From: Acidobacteriota bacterium
Lineage (GTDB): Bacteria > Acidobacteriota > Blastocatellia > Pyrinomonadales > Pyrinomonadaceae
NCBI GenBank assembly: GCA_016718135.1
Contig: JADKEF010000019.1
Location: 1 to 64,000, forward strand
Direction: 5' to 3'
DNA: 64,000 nt
Shown: one piece after another, positions 28,569 through 37,581 of the stretch
Layout: every line of letters begins with the position of its first letter
Position numbering within the stretch: the first letter of the stretch is position 1
Notes under the pieces: model-generated
Database searches by the model: none
What the model saw: only the letters and a program-made list of their open reading frames with translations
What the model was told of the DNA's origin: nothing
Made by a program: the position numbers and the translations under genes

Positions 28569-29729
28569 TCAGCGGGTGGTGCCAACGATGTAGCTGTCCC
28601 TGGCACGTACGATGAGGTTTGGCCGATTAACGCGAACCTTGATCTGCTTTCGCTGGCCAGGCTTTCCCTCGTCGGCGGGAATGTAGCCGATGTTGTATTG
28701 ACGTCGAAGTTCCTCAGCAATACCCTCGAAAGCTTTAGTAAGGCCGCCGGGAGTTGACTCCGGACGAAAGACACGCCCGCCTGTAACTTCAGCGAGATCA
28801 TCAAGATAACGCTTTCCGAGTGCGTATTCAGCGGCACTAACGCCTGACATTATCGGTCCACCGCCCCCGAGGATCGTTCCCAAGATACCGCCACCACCAC
28901 CCTGCGCCGCTCGGCGGTTTTCCAGATAGGTGTTGTAGTAGATCGGAAATATGAGCGCATCCGATTCCTCGGCATAAATGACTGTGCTTTCGTAGGTGTG
29001 CTTGTATGAGGTTGTATCGACGCCATCGGTGAAGAGAACGACTGCTTTGCGGCCTTCGATCTTACTGAACTGCTTGCGGACAGCCTCATCGACAGCAGTG
29101 TAGAGCGACGTGCCGTTGCCGTACTTGGCCTTGCGGATGCCGCGAATGATCTTTTCCCGGTCGGTCGTCGCCTCGCATTGGATCTTCACATTCCCGTGAA
29201 ACTCAATGACGATGACGCGGTCCTGCGGGCTGAGTTGGGCGACAAACGCCTCGGCTGCGGCGTGGATCTCTTCGATCTTATACTGAGCCGATGGGCTCGT
29301 ATCGATGAGCAGGGCTACGGTAAATGGCTTGTCCTGCACACCAAAATATTCGATCTTCTGTTCGATCCCATTCTCAAAGATCTTGAAATCGCTCTGGCGC
29401 AAGCCGGGAATATAGAGACCGTATTTGTCGAAAACCGAGACCGGGATGGAGATGAGATTCGTCTCGATCTTAAGAACCTCTTCTTCAGGAGTTTCGTTAG
29501 TTGTTGTCGCAGGAGCGGAGGCCGTTTGGACGGGACGATCGAGCGGACGGCTCGTACGGCGTGTCTGTGATCTCGATTCCGAATACTGCGTCGGGTCATC
29601 GGATGAAACGGGAACAGGCGTGGGCGTTGGTGCACTGCGACGGCCGGACTGAGCCAATACAGCCGAGCCTGCGGCGAAGATAACCAACGCGATCACAGAG
29701 AGACGTAAGATGTTGAAGTTATACCGCAT
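28569..29729 (-). CDS. acidobacterial-type VWFA-related secreted protein
   Basis: Exported protein of 386 residues. A signal peptide (ending AGSAVLAQSG) is followed by a Pro/Thr/Ser-rich linker, the typical strand ETNLISIPVSVFDKYGLYIP with LRQSDFKIFENG, and a von Willebrand A domain with MIDAS DTSPS in ALLIDTSPSAQYK, TSLYTAV and FTDGVDTTSY. This layout is that of the VWFA-related domain expanded in Acidobacteriota. A Gly-rich loop (QGGGGGILGTILGGGG) sits inside the A domain. The gene lies 135 bases upstream of the BNR gene on the same strand, so co-regulation is possible. Its partner is unknown. Confidence 0.88.
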   Translation of the reverse strand: MRYNFNILRLSVIALVIFAAGSAVLAQSGRRSAPTPTPVPVSSDDPTQYSESRSQTRRTSRPLDRPVQTASAPATTTNETPEEEVLKIETNLISIPVSVFDKYGLYIPGLRQSDFKIFENGIEQKIEYFGVQDKPFTVALLIDTSPSAQYKIEEIHAAAEAFVAQLSPQDRVIVIEFHGNVKIQCEATTDREKIIRGIRKAKYGNGTSLYTAVDEAVRKQFSKIEGRKAVVLFTDGVDTTSYKHTYESTVIYAEESDALIFPIYYNTYLENRRAAQGGGGGILGTILGGGGPIMSGVSAAEYALGKRYLDDLAEVTGGRVFRPESTPGGLTKAFEGIAEELRRQYNIGYIPADEGKPGQRKQIKVRVNRPNLIVRARDSYIVGTTR

Positions 29730-29790
29730 AGGTGTAAGACGCTAAGAAATGTCCTTTTGATGCGAGGAAACAACGAAGCGTTTGAATATA

Positions 29791-30981
29791 TTATGCAAAA
29801 TATCCTACGACTGTGGTTATGCTGAACCCCAGCATGATCGCGACAACCGCCCAACCAGCGACCTGCATCCAGACCGGATGTTTATATTTGCCGAGAAGTT
29901 TCGAATTTCTCGATGCGATCAATATGATCGAAAGTCCGACGGGTAGGATAAAACCGTTGACCGTTCCCGCGAACACAAGCAGCTTGACCGGATTGCCCAG
30001 CAGCAGAAAGATAGCGGTCGAGACAAGCATGAAGGCGATGACGATGTAGTTATTGTTCTTTTCGAGAGACTTGTGAAAGGTCTTGAGAAATGAGACCGAC
30101 GTAAACGCGGCACCGACGACCGACGTGATCGCGGCGGCCCACATTACGACGCCGAAGACACGTAGACCGACCGTTCCGGCAGCGTTCTGAAATACCGATG
30201 CGGGTGGATTCTTGTCGTCGATCATCATTCCCATCGTTATTACGCCGAGGGAAGCAAGAAAGAGGAAAAACCGGATGATCGCGGTTAGCAAAATGCCCGT
30301 GTAGGCACCGCGATTGACCTGCGACAGATTCTCTTCACCCGTGACACCCGCGTCGATCAGGCGATGTGCACCGGCAAACGTGATGTATCCGCCAACAGTG
30401 CCGCCAACGAGCGTAACGACCGCTCTGGCGTCGACTTGAAGCGGCCAGACCGTTCTGATCGCGGCCTCGGCGAACGGCGGGTGCGATGCGTAAACGACGT
30501 ATGTGATCAGAACGAGCATCACGACACCGAGGATCTTGACGAAAAAATCCATCGCCTTTCCCGCTTCTTTGAATAGAAAAAGCGTGATCGCCGCGACCGC
30601 GCTGATGATCGCGCCGTACTCGACTGGAATGTCGAGAGCGGCGTTCAGTCCGAGGCCTGTGCCGGCGATATTACCGATATTAAAGACAAGGCCGCCCGCC
30701 GCGACGAGAGCCGCGAGGACGTAGCCGCTGCCTTTGATCGTTTCGTTCGCAACATCCTGTCCGCGTTTGCCGCTGACCGTGAGCACGCGCCAGATATTTA
30801 GCTGAGCAAAGATATCGAGGATAACGGACAGAAGGATTACGAAACCAAAACTAGCGAGAAGTTGCTTCGTAAAAACCGTCGTCTGCGTCAAAAATCCCGG
30901 CCCGACCGCGGACGTCGCCATCAGAAAAGCGGCCCCGAAAATGACGGATGTTAAGGACTTTGGTTTGGATTCGTCAGCCAT
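29791..30981 (-). CDS. NRAMP-related transporter lacking the metal motif (pxp-linked)
   Basis: Polytopic membrane protein of about 396 residues (start MADESKPKSLTS) distantly related to NRAMP metal-ion transporters. The canonical DPGN of helix 1 is replaced by the stretch GPGFLTQTTVFTKQ, and helix 6 reads GYITFAGAHRLIDAG without the metal-ligand Met-Pro-His. Bacillus subtilis has a similar NRAMP-like gene, ycsG, in its pxpABC (ycsF-kip) locus, so the pairing is recurrent. This suggests a substrate other than Mn/Fe, perhaps 5-oxoproline or a related acid; that is inference. It overlaps pxpA by 8 bases and is the last gene of the operon. Confidence 0.8.
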   Translation of the reverse strand: MADESKPKSLTSVIFGAAFLMATSAVGPGFLTQTTVFTKQLLASFGFVILLSVILDIFAQLNIWRVLTVSGKRGQDVANETIKGSGYVLAALVAAGGLVFNIGNIAGTGLGLNAALDIPVEYGAIISAVAAITLFLFKEAGKAMDFFVKILGVVMLVLITYVVYASHPPFAEAAIRTVWPLQVDARAVVTLVGGTVGGYITFAGAHRLIDAGVTGEENLSQVNRGAYTGILLTAIIRFFLFLASLGVITMGMMIDDKNPPASVFQNAAGTVGLRVFGVVMWAAAITSVVGAAFTSVSFLKTFHKSLEKNNNYIVIAFMLVSTAIFLLLGNPVKLLVFAGTVNGFILPVGLSIILIASRNSKLLGKYKHPVWMQVAGWAVVAIMLGFSITTVVGYFA

Positions 30982-31717
30982 TGATCGCGAGTATCGTAAC
31001 ACCATTTCGCCGGAGTTCGGAGTTGATGGCACGAGCAAAACTCACCGCATGTTCTCCGTCACCATGAATACAAACTGTGTCTGCAACAATCGGTATCATG
31101 ATCGCCCCGAACGAACGTATCCGGCCGTATTTGATCATGTCGAGGACCTGCTCGACGGCAGTTGCCTCGTCAGCGATCAATGCGTTCGGTTCACCTCTCG
31201 GCGTAAGCGAGCCATCGGTTTGGTATGTTCGGTCGGCGAAAACCTCGTTCGCGGTTTTGAGGCCGAGACTCATGGCGGTTGAGATCGATAAGCTATTTGC
31301 CAATCCGTAAAAGATCAGCGAATCGTCGAAATCTCTGACGGCCCCGGCGATGGCGGTCGCAAGACGCGTATCGCCGGCGGCTTGATTGTACAAGGCACCG
31401 TGCGGTTTTACATGCGAAAGGCGGCCGCCGCAACTTACTACGATCTCATTTAGGTCTGCGATCTGATCAGTTACGAGTTTGTGAACCTCAGCGATCGGCA
31501 GATTCATGCTGGTACGACCGAAGTTTTCGCGGTCTGCGTATCCCGGATGAGCACCGATGGCGACGCCGTGTTCAAGGGCCAGATCGACAGTGCGTTTCAT
31601 CGTATCGATATCGCCCGCGTGGTTGCCACATGCGATATTTGTCGACGAGATATAGGGCATCAACTCGGCATCACTGCCGCAGCCTTCGCCCATATCGCAA
31701 TTTAGATCGATCCTCAT
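30974..31717 (-). CDS. pxpA: 5-oxoprolinase subunit A
   Basis: PxpA (YcsF/LamB family), which with PxpBC cleaves 5-oxoproline (pyroglutamate) to glutamate using ATP. It starts MRIDLNCDMGEGCGSDAELM, the diagnostic N-terminus, and continues with NIACGNHAGD, GAHPGYADRENFGR and SHVKPHGALYN, all metal-site motifs of the family. Length (247) is normal. The ATG overlaps the pxpC stop (ATGA), which decides this start over a GTG 9 bases upstream. Confidence 0.95.
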   Translation of the reverse strand: MRIDLNCDMGEGCGSDAELMPYISSTNIACGNHAGDIDTMKRTVDLALEHGVAIGAHPGYADRENFGRTSMNLPIAEVHKLVTDQIADLNEIVVSCGGRLSHVKPHGALYNQAAGDTRLATAIAGAVRDFDDSLIFYGLANSLSISTAMSLGLKTANEVFADRTYQTDGSLTPRGEPNALIADEATAVEQVLDMIKYGRIRSFGAIMIPIVADTVCIHGDGEHAVSFARAINSELRRNGVTILAING

Positions 31718-32688
31718 TTTGTCCACGTTTGTGCCTGAAACTTACACCCGACCCGAAAAAATCTCAACTCGCGTTCGAAGTCGATAGCTAACTGCTCCGC
31801 CTCAGCGTGCTCGATCAAATGAAATCCAACCTTATCGCCCGGACCAAGCTGAGCCATCAGCGGTAGATCTTGAGAGATAACGTGGGCAATGCGCGGATAG
31901 CCGCCCGTCGTCTGATGATCCGCCATCAACACGATCAACTGACCATCAGGAAGAAGCTGGATCGTGCCGAAATCAACGGCGGACGAAAGCAATTCGAGCG
32001 GTTTGCTCAACGATATAGGTTCACCCGAAAGCCTAAAACCCATACGGTCGGAGGTGTTTGTGATCGTTAGATCTTGACCCGTGAGCAGTTCGCGACCTAC
32101 TTCCGACAGAAGTTGGTACTCGGCTCCGGCAGTAATGCGAACGGTCGGGAAGCGGCTGTAAAAAGGCAGCAATGACGTTGAGACTTTTACGTGAGATATA
32201 TCCCGATTCGGTCTCGTGTGCGTCTGTCGTAGCTCTAATATGTCACCAGCGACGAGCTTGCGTCCACCAACCCCGCCAACGCACGCCGTCAGATTTGTGC
32301 TTGCGCTTCCGAGCCATTTCTCCAGCTTGAAGCCTCCACTTACGGCGAGATAGGCCCGATGCCCGGAGTTCTTACGAGTGAATTTTAGCGTGGTGTGCTT
32401 CGCCGCAAACGTCGGCCGCCAATTTTCGATTGCTTCGCCATCGATCTCGGCTCCAAGGTCTGCTCCACCTATCGCGAATATCGAGTCCGATTCGAAAACG
32501 ATCTGAGCGGCGGGGAAGTGCATTTCGACCACGGCCTCGGTCTCATCGTTACCAACCAAGATATTGACCAATCGCGATGCACAACGATCCATAACGCCGC
32601 TGGGGTTGATGCCGAAACGGCGATATCCCGGGCGACCGAGGTCCTGCACGGTCGTCAAGATGCCGGGCTTTTCGAATAGAAGACTCAT
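31714..32688 (-). CDS. pxpC: 5-oxoprolinase subunit C
   Basis: PxpC (KipA-like, biotin-dependent carboxyltransferase-type fold), 324 residues, partner of PxpB. Characteristic segments are KPGILTTVQDLGRPGYRRFG near the N-terminus, NPSGVMDRCASRLVNILVGN, AYLAVSGGF and the C-terminal DHQTTGGYPRIAHVI. Start and stop overlap the neighbouring pxpB and pxpA by 4 bases each, which indicates tight translational coupling. Confidence 0.94.
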   Translation of the reverse strand: MSLLFEKPGILTTVQDLGRPGYRRFGINPSGVMDRCASRLVNILVGNDETEAVVEMHFPAAQIVFESDSIFAIGGADLGAEIDGEAIENWRPTFAAKHTTLKFTRKNSGHRAYLAVSGGFKLEKWLGSASTNLTACVGGVGGRKLVAGDILELRQTHTRPNRDISHVKVSTSLLPFYSRFPTVRITAGAEYQLLSEVGRELLTGQDLTITNTSDRMGFRLSGEPISLSKPLELLSSAVDFGTIQLLPDGQLIVLMADHQTTGGYPRIAHVISQDLPLMAQLGPGDKVGFHLIEHAEAEQLAIDFERELRFFRVGCKFQAQTWTK

Positions 32689-33374
32689 TTGGCCTCTATG
32701 AATCGCACTTCGTCGCCTGCGTCCAGATACGTTGGGCTATCGTTGTTCGGCGTGAACATCTCTACCTCCGTTCGTCCGATTATCTGCCAGCCGCCGGGCG
32801 AGGCGAGCGAATAGATGCCGGTTTGTTTGCCGGCAATGCCAATACTGCCTTTTGGGACCAGCGTTCGCGGAGTTTCTTTACGAGGCGTAGCGATCCGTTC
32901 GTCGACCTCGCCCATGTAGCTGAAACCCGGAAGGAATCCCAGCATATAGAGGCGATATGCTGTCGATGTGAAAATGTCTATGACTTGATCTATCGAGAGG
33001 CCGTGTTCGTTGGCAACATGGCCGAGATCAAATTCGGACTCGCGGTCGAAGATGACCGAAATCTCGACGAGCCGCGAATCATCGGGGGGCGATTCGTCGA
33101 GACCCGCTACCATATCTGACGCGATTCGATTCACGGCTTCGAAAGCGGTTGGGAACTCTGAAAATGACCGCCTGACTTCTACGAGATCGTAAAAGATCGT
33201 TGTTGTCGTGTACGCCGGGACGGTTTCGATCAGGCCGGGGAACGGACTGTTCTCGATGCAGTTGGCGAGTGCGATCGCCTTTTGATTTAGCTCCGGGGTG
33301 ATCACATTTCCGAATTCGACGGTCAGGGCCGAGTCGCCTAGTGGAAATATTCGATGACTCGCATCTCTGTCCAT
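32685..33374 (-). CDS. pxpB: 5-oxoprolinase subunit B
   Basis: PxpB (KipI-like), 229 residues. Family motifs are FPLGDSALTVEFG at the N-terminus, YMLGFLPGFSYMGEV, VPKGSIGIAGKQTGIYSLAS and PGGWQIIGRT. It is the first enzyme gene of the operon, 36 bases after the dppC-like permease gene, and overlaps pxpC by 4 bases. In the complex PxpB and PxpC form the ATP-dependent phosphorylating part. Confidence 0.94.
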   Translation of the reverse strand: MDRDASHRIFPLGDSALTVEFGNVITPELNQKAIALANCIENSPFPGLIETVPAYTTTTIFYDLVEVRRSFSEFPTAFEAVNRIASDMVAGLDESPPDDSRLVEISVIFDRESEFDLGHVANEHGLSIDQVIDIFTSTAYRLYMLGFLPGFSYMGEVDERIATPRKETPRTLVPKGSIGIAGKQTGIYSLASPGGWQIIGRTEVEMFTPNNDSPTYLDAGDEVRFIEAK

Positions 33375-33410
33375 ACGGTTCGCCCGCCCGCTGACGCAAG
33401 CGGTTCTGAC

Positions 33411-34220
33411 TTATCTTGCTCGTTGTTTTGGGTCGAGGTATTCGCGGAGGCCGTCGCCGATGAAGTTGAACGCGAGCACGGTTAACGCGATCGCGAGCCC
33501 CGGAAATAGTAGGACATGTGGCGACGAGCTAAAGAATTGCCGAGCCTCCTCGACCATCGTTCCCCAACTCGGTGCCGGCGGCGGGATTCCGAGGCCGAGG
33601 AACGAGAGTGAAGCCTCGGAAAGAACGGCTCCGGCCATTCCGAGCGAGGCTTGGACGATCAACGGTTGAATTGCATTTGGCAAGATATGCGTGAAGAGAA
33701 TTCGCATATTGCTCGCCCCGAGCGCTCGAGCTGCCGCGACGTAATCGTATTCGCGCACCTTCAAAACCTGCCCCCGCATCACTCGTGCATAGCCGACCCA
33801 ACCGATGATGCACAGTGCAACGATCAGCTTGCCCTGTCCGGCTCCGAGAAAAGCGACCAATGCGATCGCCAGCAATAAACCGGGAAATGCGAGAAAAACG
33901 TTGAAGACGTATCCCGACAAAAACTTGTCGACAAAACCGCCGTAGAAACCCGCGATCGCGCCAATGATAACGCCGACAATTCCCGAAATGACAACGACCG
34001 AGATTCCCACTTGAAGCGAGATCCGAGCACCGAAAATTACCCGTGAGAATACATCGCGTCCAAGCCCATCAGTCCCAAACCAATGTTCCGCGGACGGCCC
34101 TGCATATCGTGCGGCCAAATTCTGGACGCCAACATCATGCGTGGCAATGAACGGCGCAAAGATAGCCGCGATGATAAACAACGCCGCAATGCCAAGACCG
34201 ATGTAGCCTAAACGATTCAT
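33411..34220 (-). CDS. ABC transporter permease, DppC/OppC type
   Basis: Inner-membrane permease of 269 residues of the dipeptide/oligopeptide/nickel family. It has an N-terminal helix, the family segment AEHWFGTDGLGRDVFSRVIFG, five further helices and the EAA loop ARALGASNMRILFTHILPNA, which contacts the ATPase. It pairs with the DppB-type gene upstream. No substrate-binding protein or ATPase is adjacent, so those must be encoded elsewhere. The link to pxpBCA suggests import of pyroglutamyl peptides or related compounds (inference). Confidence 0.9.
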   Translation of the reverse strand: MNRLGYIGLGIAALFIIAAIFAPFIATHDVGVQNLAARYAGPSAEHWFGTDGLGRDVFSRVIFGARISLQVGISVVVISGIVGVIIGAIAGFYGGFVDKFLSGYVFNVFLAFPGLLLAIALVAFLGAGQGKLIVALCIIGWVGYARVMRGQVLKVREYDYVAAARALGASNMRILFTHILPNAIQPLIVQASLGMAGAVLSEASLSFLGLGIPPPAPSWGTMVEEARQFFSSSPHVLLFPGLAIALTVLAFNFIGDGLREYLDPKQRAR

Positions 34221-34228
34221 TTCATTTT

Positions 34229-34256
34229 CGAACAGCTGTCAGCGGTCAGCTGTTCG
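34229..34256. repeat. palindrome between dppB- and dppC-like genes
   Basis: Perfect 10-base arms CGAACAGCTG (34229-34238) and CAGCTGTTCG (34247-34256) flank an 8-base loop TCAGCGGT. It ends exactly at the stop codon of the dppB-like gene (34257-34259). The internal GTCAGCGGTCAG word also occurs in the array at 47561-47588. Confidence 0.7.
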
Positions 34257-35234
34257 CTAACCCAATCGAATTCTCGGATCGAGTTTCCTGTAAACAAAAT
34301 CTGTCAGCGAATTCGCAATAATAAACGTCACGCTGATAACCAGAACGCAACCCTGCACGAGACGATAATCGCGCTTTCCGATGCCGTCTTCTAAAAGTAA
34401 AAGTCCGAGGCCTTGCCAGTTGAAAATTCGCTCGGTGATGATCGCACCGGCGAGCAATACGCCGAGTTGGAGGCCGAGGATCGTGACTACGGGAATGAGG
34501 CCGTTTTTTAGGACGTGTTTGTAGAGCACCACGCGCTCGCTGAGGCCTTTTGCACGGGCGGTGCGGACGTAGTCTTCGCCGAGTTCTTCGATGACGCTGG
34601 AGCGGATCATACGGGTCAGGATCGCCGAAAGGGCCGCTCCGAGCGTCACGGCGGGCAGCACGATGTCTTCGGGATATTGGCTGCCGGTTGTTGAGAACCA
34701 GCCGAGCTTGACGGCAAAGACATATACTAGAAACGGGCCGATCACGAAGGTCGGCAAAGATATGCCGAGCAATGCGAAAACGGACGCGAAATTATCTACA
34801 AGCGAATTTTTCCTTGAACCAGCAAGCACACCAAGCGGCAGAGCGATGCCGATCGCGACGAGCATTGACGCTATTGCTAGCTTGATCGTGGACGGATAGC
34901 GTTCGAGGATCATGCCCAGAACCGGACGGTCGGTTCGCATCGAGATGCCGAGATCACCGACTAGCAGGCCACTCCAGTAGTCGGCGTAGCGGTTGTCCAT
35001 GCCGTTCCATTTCAGGCCCTGGTCGCCATACGAGAAGAAGAACGGCGGGCGGTCGAGGCCGTGTTTTTGGCGAAAGCCGTCGATCTGTTCCTGCGTCGCC
35101 GTCTCGCCGAGGATCGTCGTCGCCGGGTCGCCCGGCACGATCTCGATGAGCAACGTCACCAGCGACACCACCGTCCAAATGACGAGCAGCATCAAACCGA
35201 TCTGACGGGCAATGTTTAAGAACTTGTATTTCAT
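34257..35234 (-). CDS. ABC transporter permease, DppB/OppB type
   Basis: Inner-membrane permease of 325 residues. The N-terminus reads MKYKFLNIARQIGLMLLVIW, then a periplasmic loop beginning EIVPGDPATTILGETATQEQ as in OppB-type proteins, then helices with the EAA loop VRTARAKGLSERVVLYKHVL. It forms a heterodimer with the DppC-type permease 36 bases downstream. It is the first gene of the dppBC-pxpBCA-NRAMP-like unit; about 58 bases of spacer separate it from menG upstream, so transcription could begin there or earlier. Confidence 0.9.
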   Translation of the reverse strand: MKYKFLNIARQIGLMLLVIWTVVSLVTLLIEIVPGDPATTILGETATQEQIDGFRQKHGLDRPPFFFSYGDQGLKWNGMDNRYADYWSGLLVGDLGISMRTDRPVLGMILERYPSTIKLAIASMLVAIGIALPLGVLAGSRKNSLVDNFASVFALLGISLPTFVIGPFLVYVFAVKLGWFSTTGSQYPEDIVLPAVTLGAALSAILTRMIRSSVIEELGEDYVRTARAKGLSERVVLYKHVLKNGLIPVVTILGLQLGVLLAGAIITERIFNWQGLGLLLLEDGIGKRDYRLVQGCVLVISVTFIIANSLTDFVYRKLDPRIRLG

Positions 35235-35292
35235 CCGGAGCGTGCGGACAGGAACATCAAATTTTATAACCCTTGGCCTGAGATGACAAATA

Positions 35293-36018
35293 TCAGTTTT
35301 TTACGCCCGAGTGGATCGCGGCGATGCCGCCGGTGAGGTTCTCGTATTTGATGTCAGTAAATCCGGTCTTCGACAGCATCTCTACGAGGCCTTTTTGGTT
35401 GGGAAACTTGGAAACGCTGTCCGGTAGATACTCATACGCTCCACGCGAACCGCTCACCGCACCGCCGATCCGCGGAAGTATATTGGCGAAGTAGAAATTG
35501 AATAGCTGACGAAATCCAGGCACGACGGGGCTTGAGAATTCTAGAATCACGATCTTGCCGCCGGGTTTAATGACGCGGTGAAGCTCGGTGAGGCCGTTGG
35601 CAAAATTTGGGAGATTCCTCAGTCCGAACGCGATCGTCAACGCGTCAAAGGTCTCATCGGCAAACGCCAGATCCATCGCATCCGCCTCGACGTAGGGAAC
35701 TGCTGCTTTCAGAACCGCAGTTTTGTCATGTGCGACAGTCAACATCGGCCTGCAAAAGTCTGTGCCGATGATCTTGGCCTTGCTGTCCTTATTTAATTCC
35801 AGAGAGAGATCGCCGGTGCCGCAGGCTACATCTAAAACGATGGCATCCGGACGATCGAGAGTTTCGCGAAGTAAGTTCGACACTTTCCGCCGCCACAGCT
35901 TGTCGATATTCAGCGACAGAACGTGGTTGAGCAGATCATACCTGCCCGCGATGCCGGCGAACATCTCGCGGACGGCTTTGGAGTGTGCTGTCTCTTTGGC
36001 GTTTAGCTGGGTTGTCAC
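35293..36018 (-). CDS. menG: demethylmenaquinone/ubiquinone C-methyltransferase
   Basis: MenG/UbiE methyltransferase of 241 residues, which methylates demethylmenaquinone with SAM in the last step of menaquinone synthesis. Motifs are MFAGIAGRYDLLNHVLSLN (family N-terminus), VLDVACGTGDLSLE (SAM-binding motif I), DALTIAFGLRNLPN and PGGKIVILEFSSP. In this lineage menaquinone is the more likely quinone. It starts one base after the stop of the M16-like gene, so the two are cotranscribed. Confidence 0.93.
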   Translation of the reverse strand: MTTQLNAKETAHSKAVREMFAGIAGRYDLLNHVLSLNIDKLWRRKVSNLLRETLDRPDAIVLDVACGTGDLSLELNKDSKAKIIGTDFCRPMLTVAHDKTAVLKAAVPYVEADAMDLAFADETFDALTIAFGLRNLPNFANGLTELHRVIKPGGKIVILEFSSPVVPGFRQLFNFYFANILPRIGGAVSGSRGAYEYLPDSVSKFPNQKGLVEMLSKTGFTDIKYENLTGGIAAIHSGVKN

Positions 36019-36019
36019 G

Positions 36020-37306
36020 TTAGCTTGCGGGCGTCGGAGTATTTACTAGGATCGCGACCATTGGTTTTTTGACGGTTGTCTCGGCGAAGGCTCGTACATC
36101 GGCGAGGGTCACATCAGTACTCTTCGTGGTGGGCTCTGCGGTCTTAAATGTATCGACATCGAGCCAAAATGAGATGGCGTCGCGGCCGGCCCACGCGGTT
36201 TGGACGGCCGTTCTGGCGACCTGAAACTCGGCTTCGGTGATCGGGTCGATCATCGCTTTTCCGACAAGTTCGTTTGCCTCGACCTTACCGTTCGCCGTGC
36301 CAAATTCGCCTTTATCAGCCGAGAATCTGATCGCGATCATGCCCGGCAGCGTGTGATATTCATTGCGGACGAAAACGTCGCCGGTGTGTCCGCCAGGCAC
36401 GCGAGCTTTCAGGCGTGTCTCGAGGATAGTCGTAAATATAAGCGATGACTCCAGATCTTTGTCTGAGCGTGCGAGCCCGCGCATCGCGTATCGGATCGCT
36501 GTTTTGCCAACGACCGGCGATGGCACGATCTGGATGCCAGATGGCGGATCGTCCGGCTGGCGAAATGTTGACGGGACACGTTTGTCCGATTTCAACCAAC
36601 CGCCAAAGTAACGTCGGATCGCTCGAAAACCGAGAGCACGATCAAAATTACCCGAGATCGCGATGGTCGCGTTGTCGGCACTTAGAAAACGGCCTTTCGC
36701 ATCGACGAGGTCCGCAAAATCGACCGTCTTTACAGATGCCTCGGTGCCAAATTGCGGGCGTCCGTATGGAAACGTTCCAAAGAGACGCTTTGCTGCAGCT
36801 CGGTCCGCGACATATGCCGGATCGGCCTCGAGTGCCTTGATCTTGGCAATTAGCGATGCTTTGAGTTTAGCGGTCGTTTCCTTATCGATGCCCGGATTGG
36901 AAACGGCGGTCGAGAGCGTTTCCAGCATTGTCAGGAAATTTTCGGGTTTCGACGACGCGTTGATCTGAATGAGATCGTAATTTGTAACGACCTCGAGACT
37001 TCCGCCGAGATCTTCGATGAAGAATTCTTTTGCGGCCTCGTTCGGGAAAATATTATCCGCGAGCAGCTGCATCACGCCCTCTTTTCCCTGCGGATCAAAA
37101 GCGGAGCCTGCGTGGATGCGTATCTTTACGGTGACTTTGTCGGCCTTCGCATCGTTCCACATCAGCACCTTGAGTCCGTTGAGAAGGCTCTCCTTCTTAG
37201 GTGTGGGCAAGGTCTGGGAAAAGATCGCCGGGGCGACCAGCGAAAACAGCAACAGCACAATGATCGCGATAAAGACGATTTTTACGAATAAATTCTTGTT
37301 TTTCAT
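36020..37306 (-). CDS. M16-family peptidase-like protein lacking the zinc motif
   Basis: Exported protein of about 428 residues (start MKNKNLFVKIVFIAIIVLLL, signal/anchor) with the two-lobed fold of M16 peptidases: NGLKVLMWNDAKADKVTVKI at the start and a second domain around YAMRGLARSDKD. In active M16 enzymes HxxEH follows the first strand region; the matching place here reads GKEGVMQLLADNIFPNEAAK, with no such motif. So this is probably the non-catalytic partner type that pairs with an active M16 subunit. No active partner is in the window. It is cotranscribed with menG. Confidence 0.78.
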   Translation of the reverse strand: MKNKNLFVKIVFIAIIVLLLFSLVAPAIFSQTLPTPKKESLLNGLKVLMWNDAKADKVTVKIRIHAGSAFDPQGKEGVMQLLADNIFPNEAAKEFFIEDLGGSLEVVTNYDLIQINASSKPENFLTMLETLSTAVSNPGIDKETTAKLKASLIAKIKALEADPAYVADRAAAKRLFGTFPYGRPQFGTEASVKTVDFADLVDAKGRFLSADNATIAISGNFDRALGFRAIRRYFGGWLKSDKRVPSTFRQPDDPPSGIQIVPSPVVGKTAIRYAMRGLARSDKDLESSLIFTTILETRLKARVPGGHTGDVFVRNEYHTLPGMIAIRFSADKGEFGTANGKVEANELVGKAMIDPITEAEFQVARTAVQTAWAGRDAISFWLDVDTFKTAEPTTKSTDVTLADVRAFAETTVKKPMVAILVNTPTPAS

Positions 37307-37503
37307 CGTATGGAATACCAGCGGCATCTAAATGTATAGGTTAGTTGCCGCAATGTGCCGATGTGTTGTAAGGACTCACACGGGGCGTTCGCTCTCGCAA
37401 ATGAAAATATTAGATGCACGTGGGCATCGCGTCAAACCGATGAGGCATCTATGATTGTTGAGTGACCGCAAGCAGTATTCGCGGAAAGGTTGTTGAAAAA
37501 CAC

Positions 37504-37531
37504 TTAACTTCTGAAATAAACGCGGTATAAT
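37504..37531 (+). promoter_or_regulatory. sigma-70-type promoter upstream of the TonB-like gene
   Basis: A perfect -10 TATAAT (37526-37531) is preceded, 16 bases upstream, by TTAACT (37504-37509), a partial -35. Transcription would start near 37538, giving a leader of about 44 bases to the gene at 37582. Confidence 0.55.
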
Positions 37532-37581
37532 CGTTTTATCATTATGCCGTCCGACAAAAGGGCGTGTATTGAGAGGCTGAA

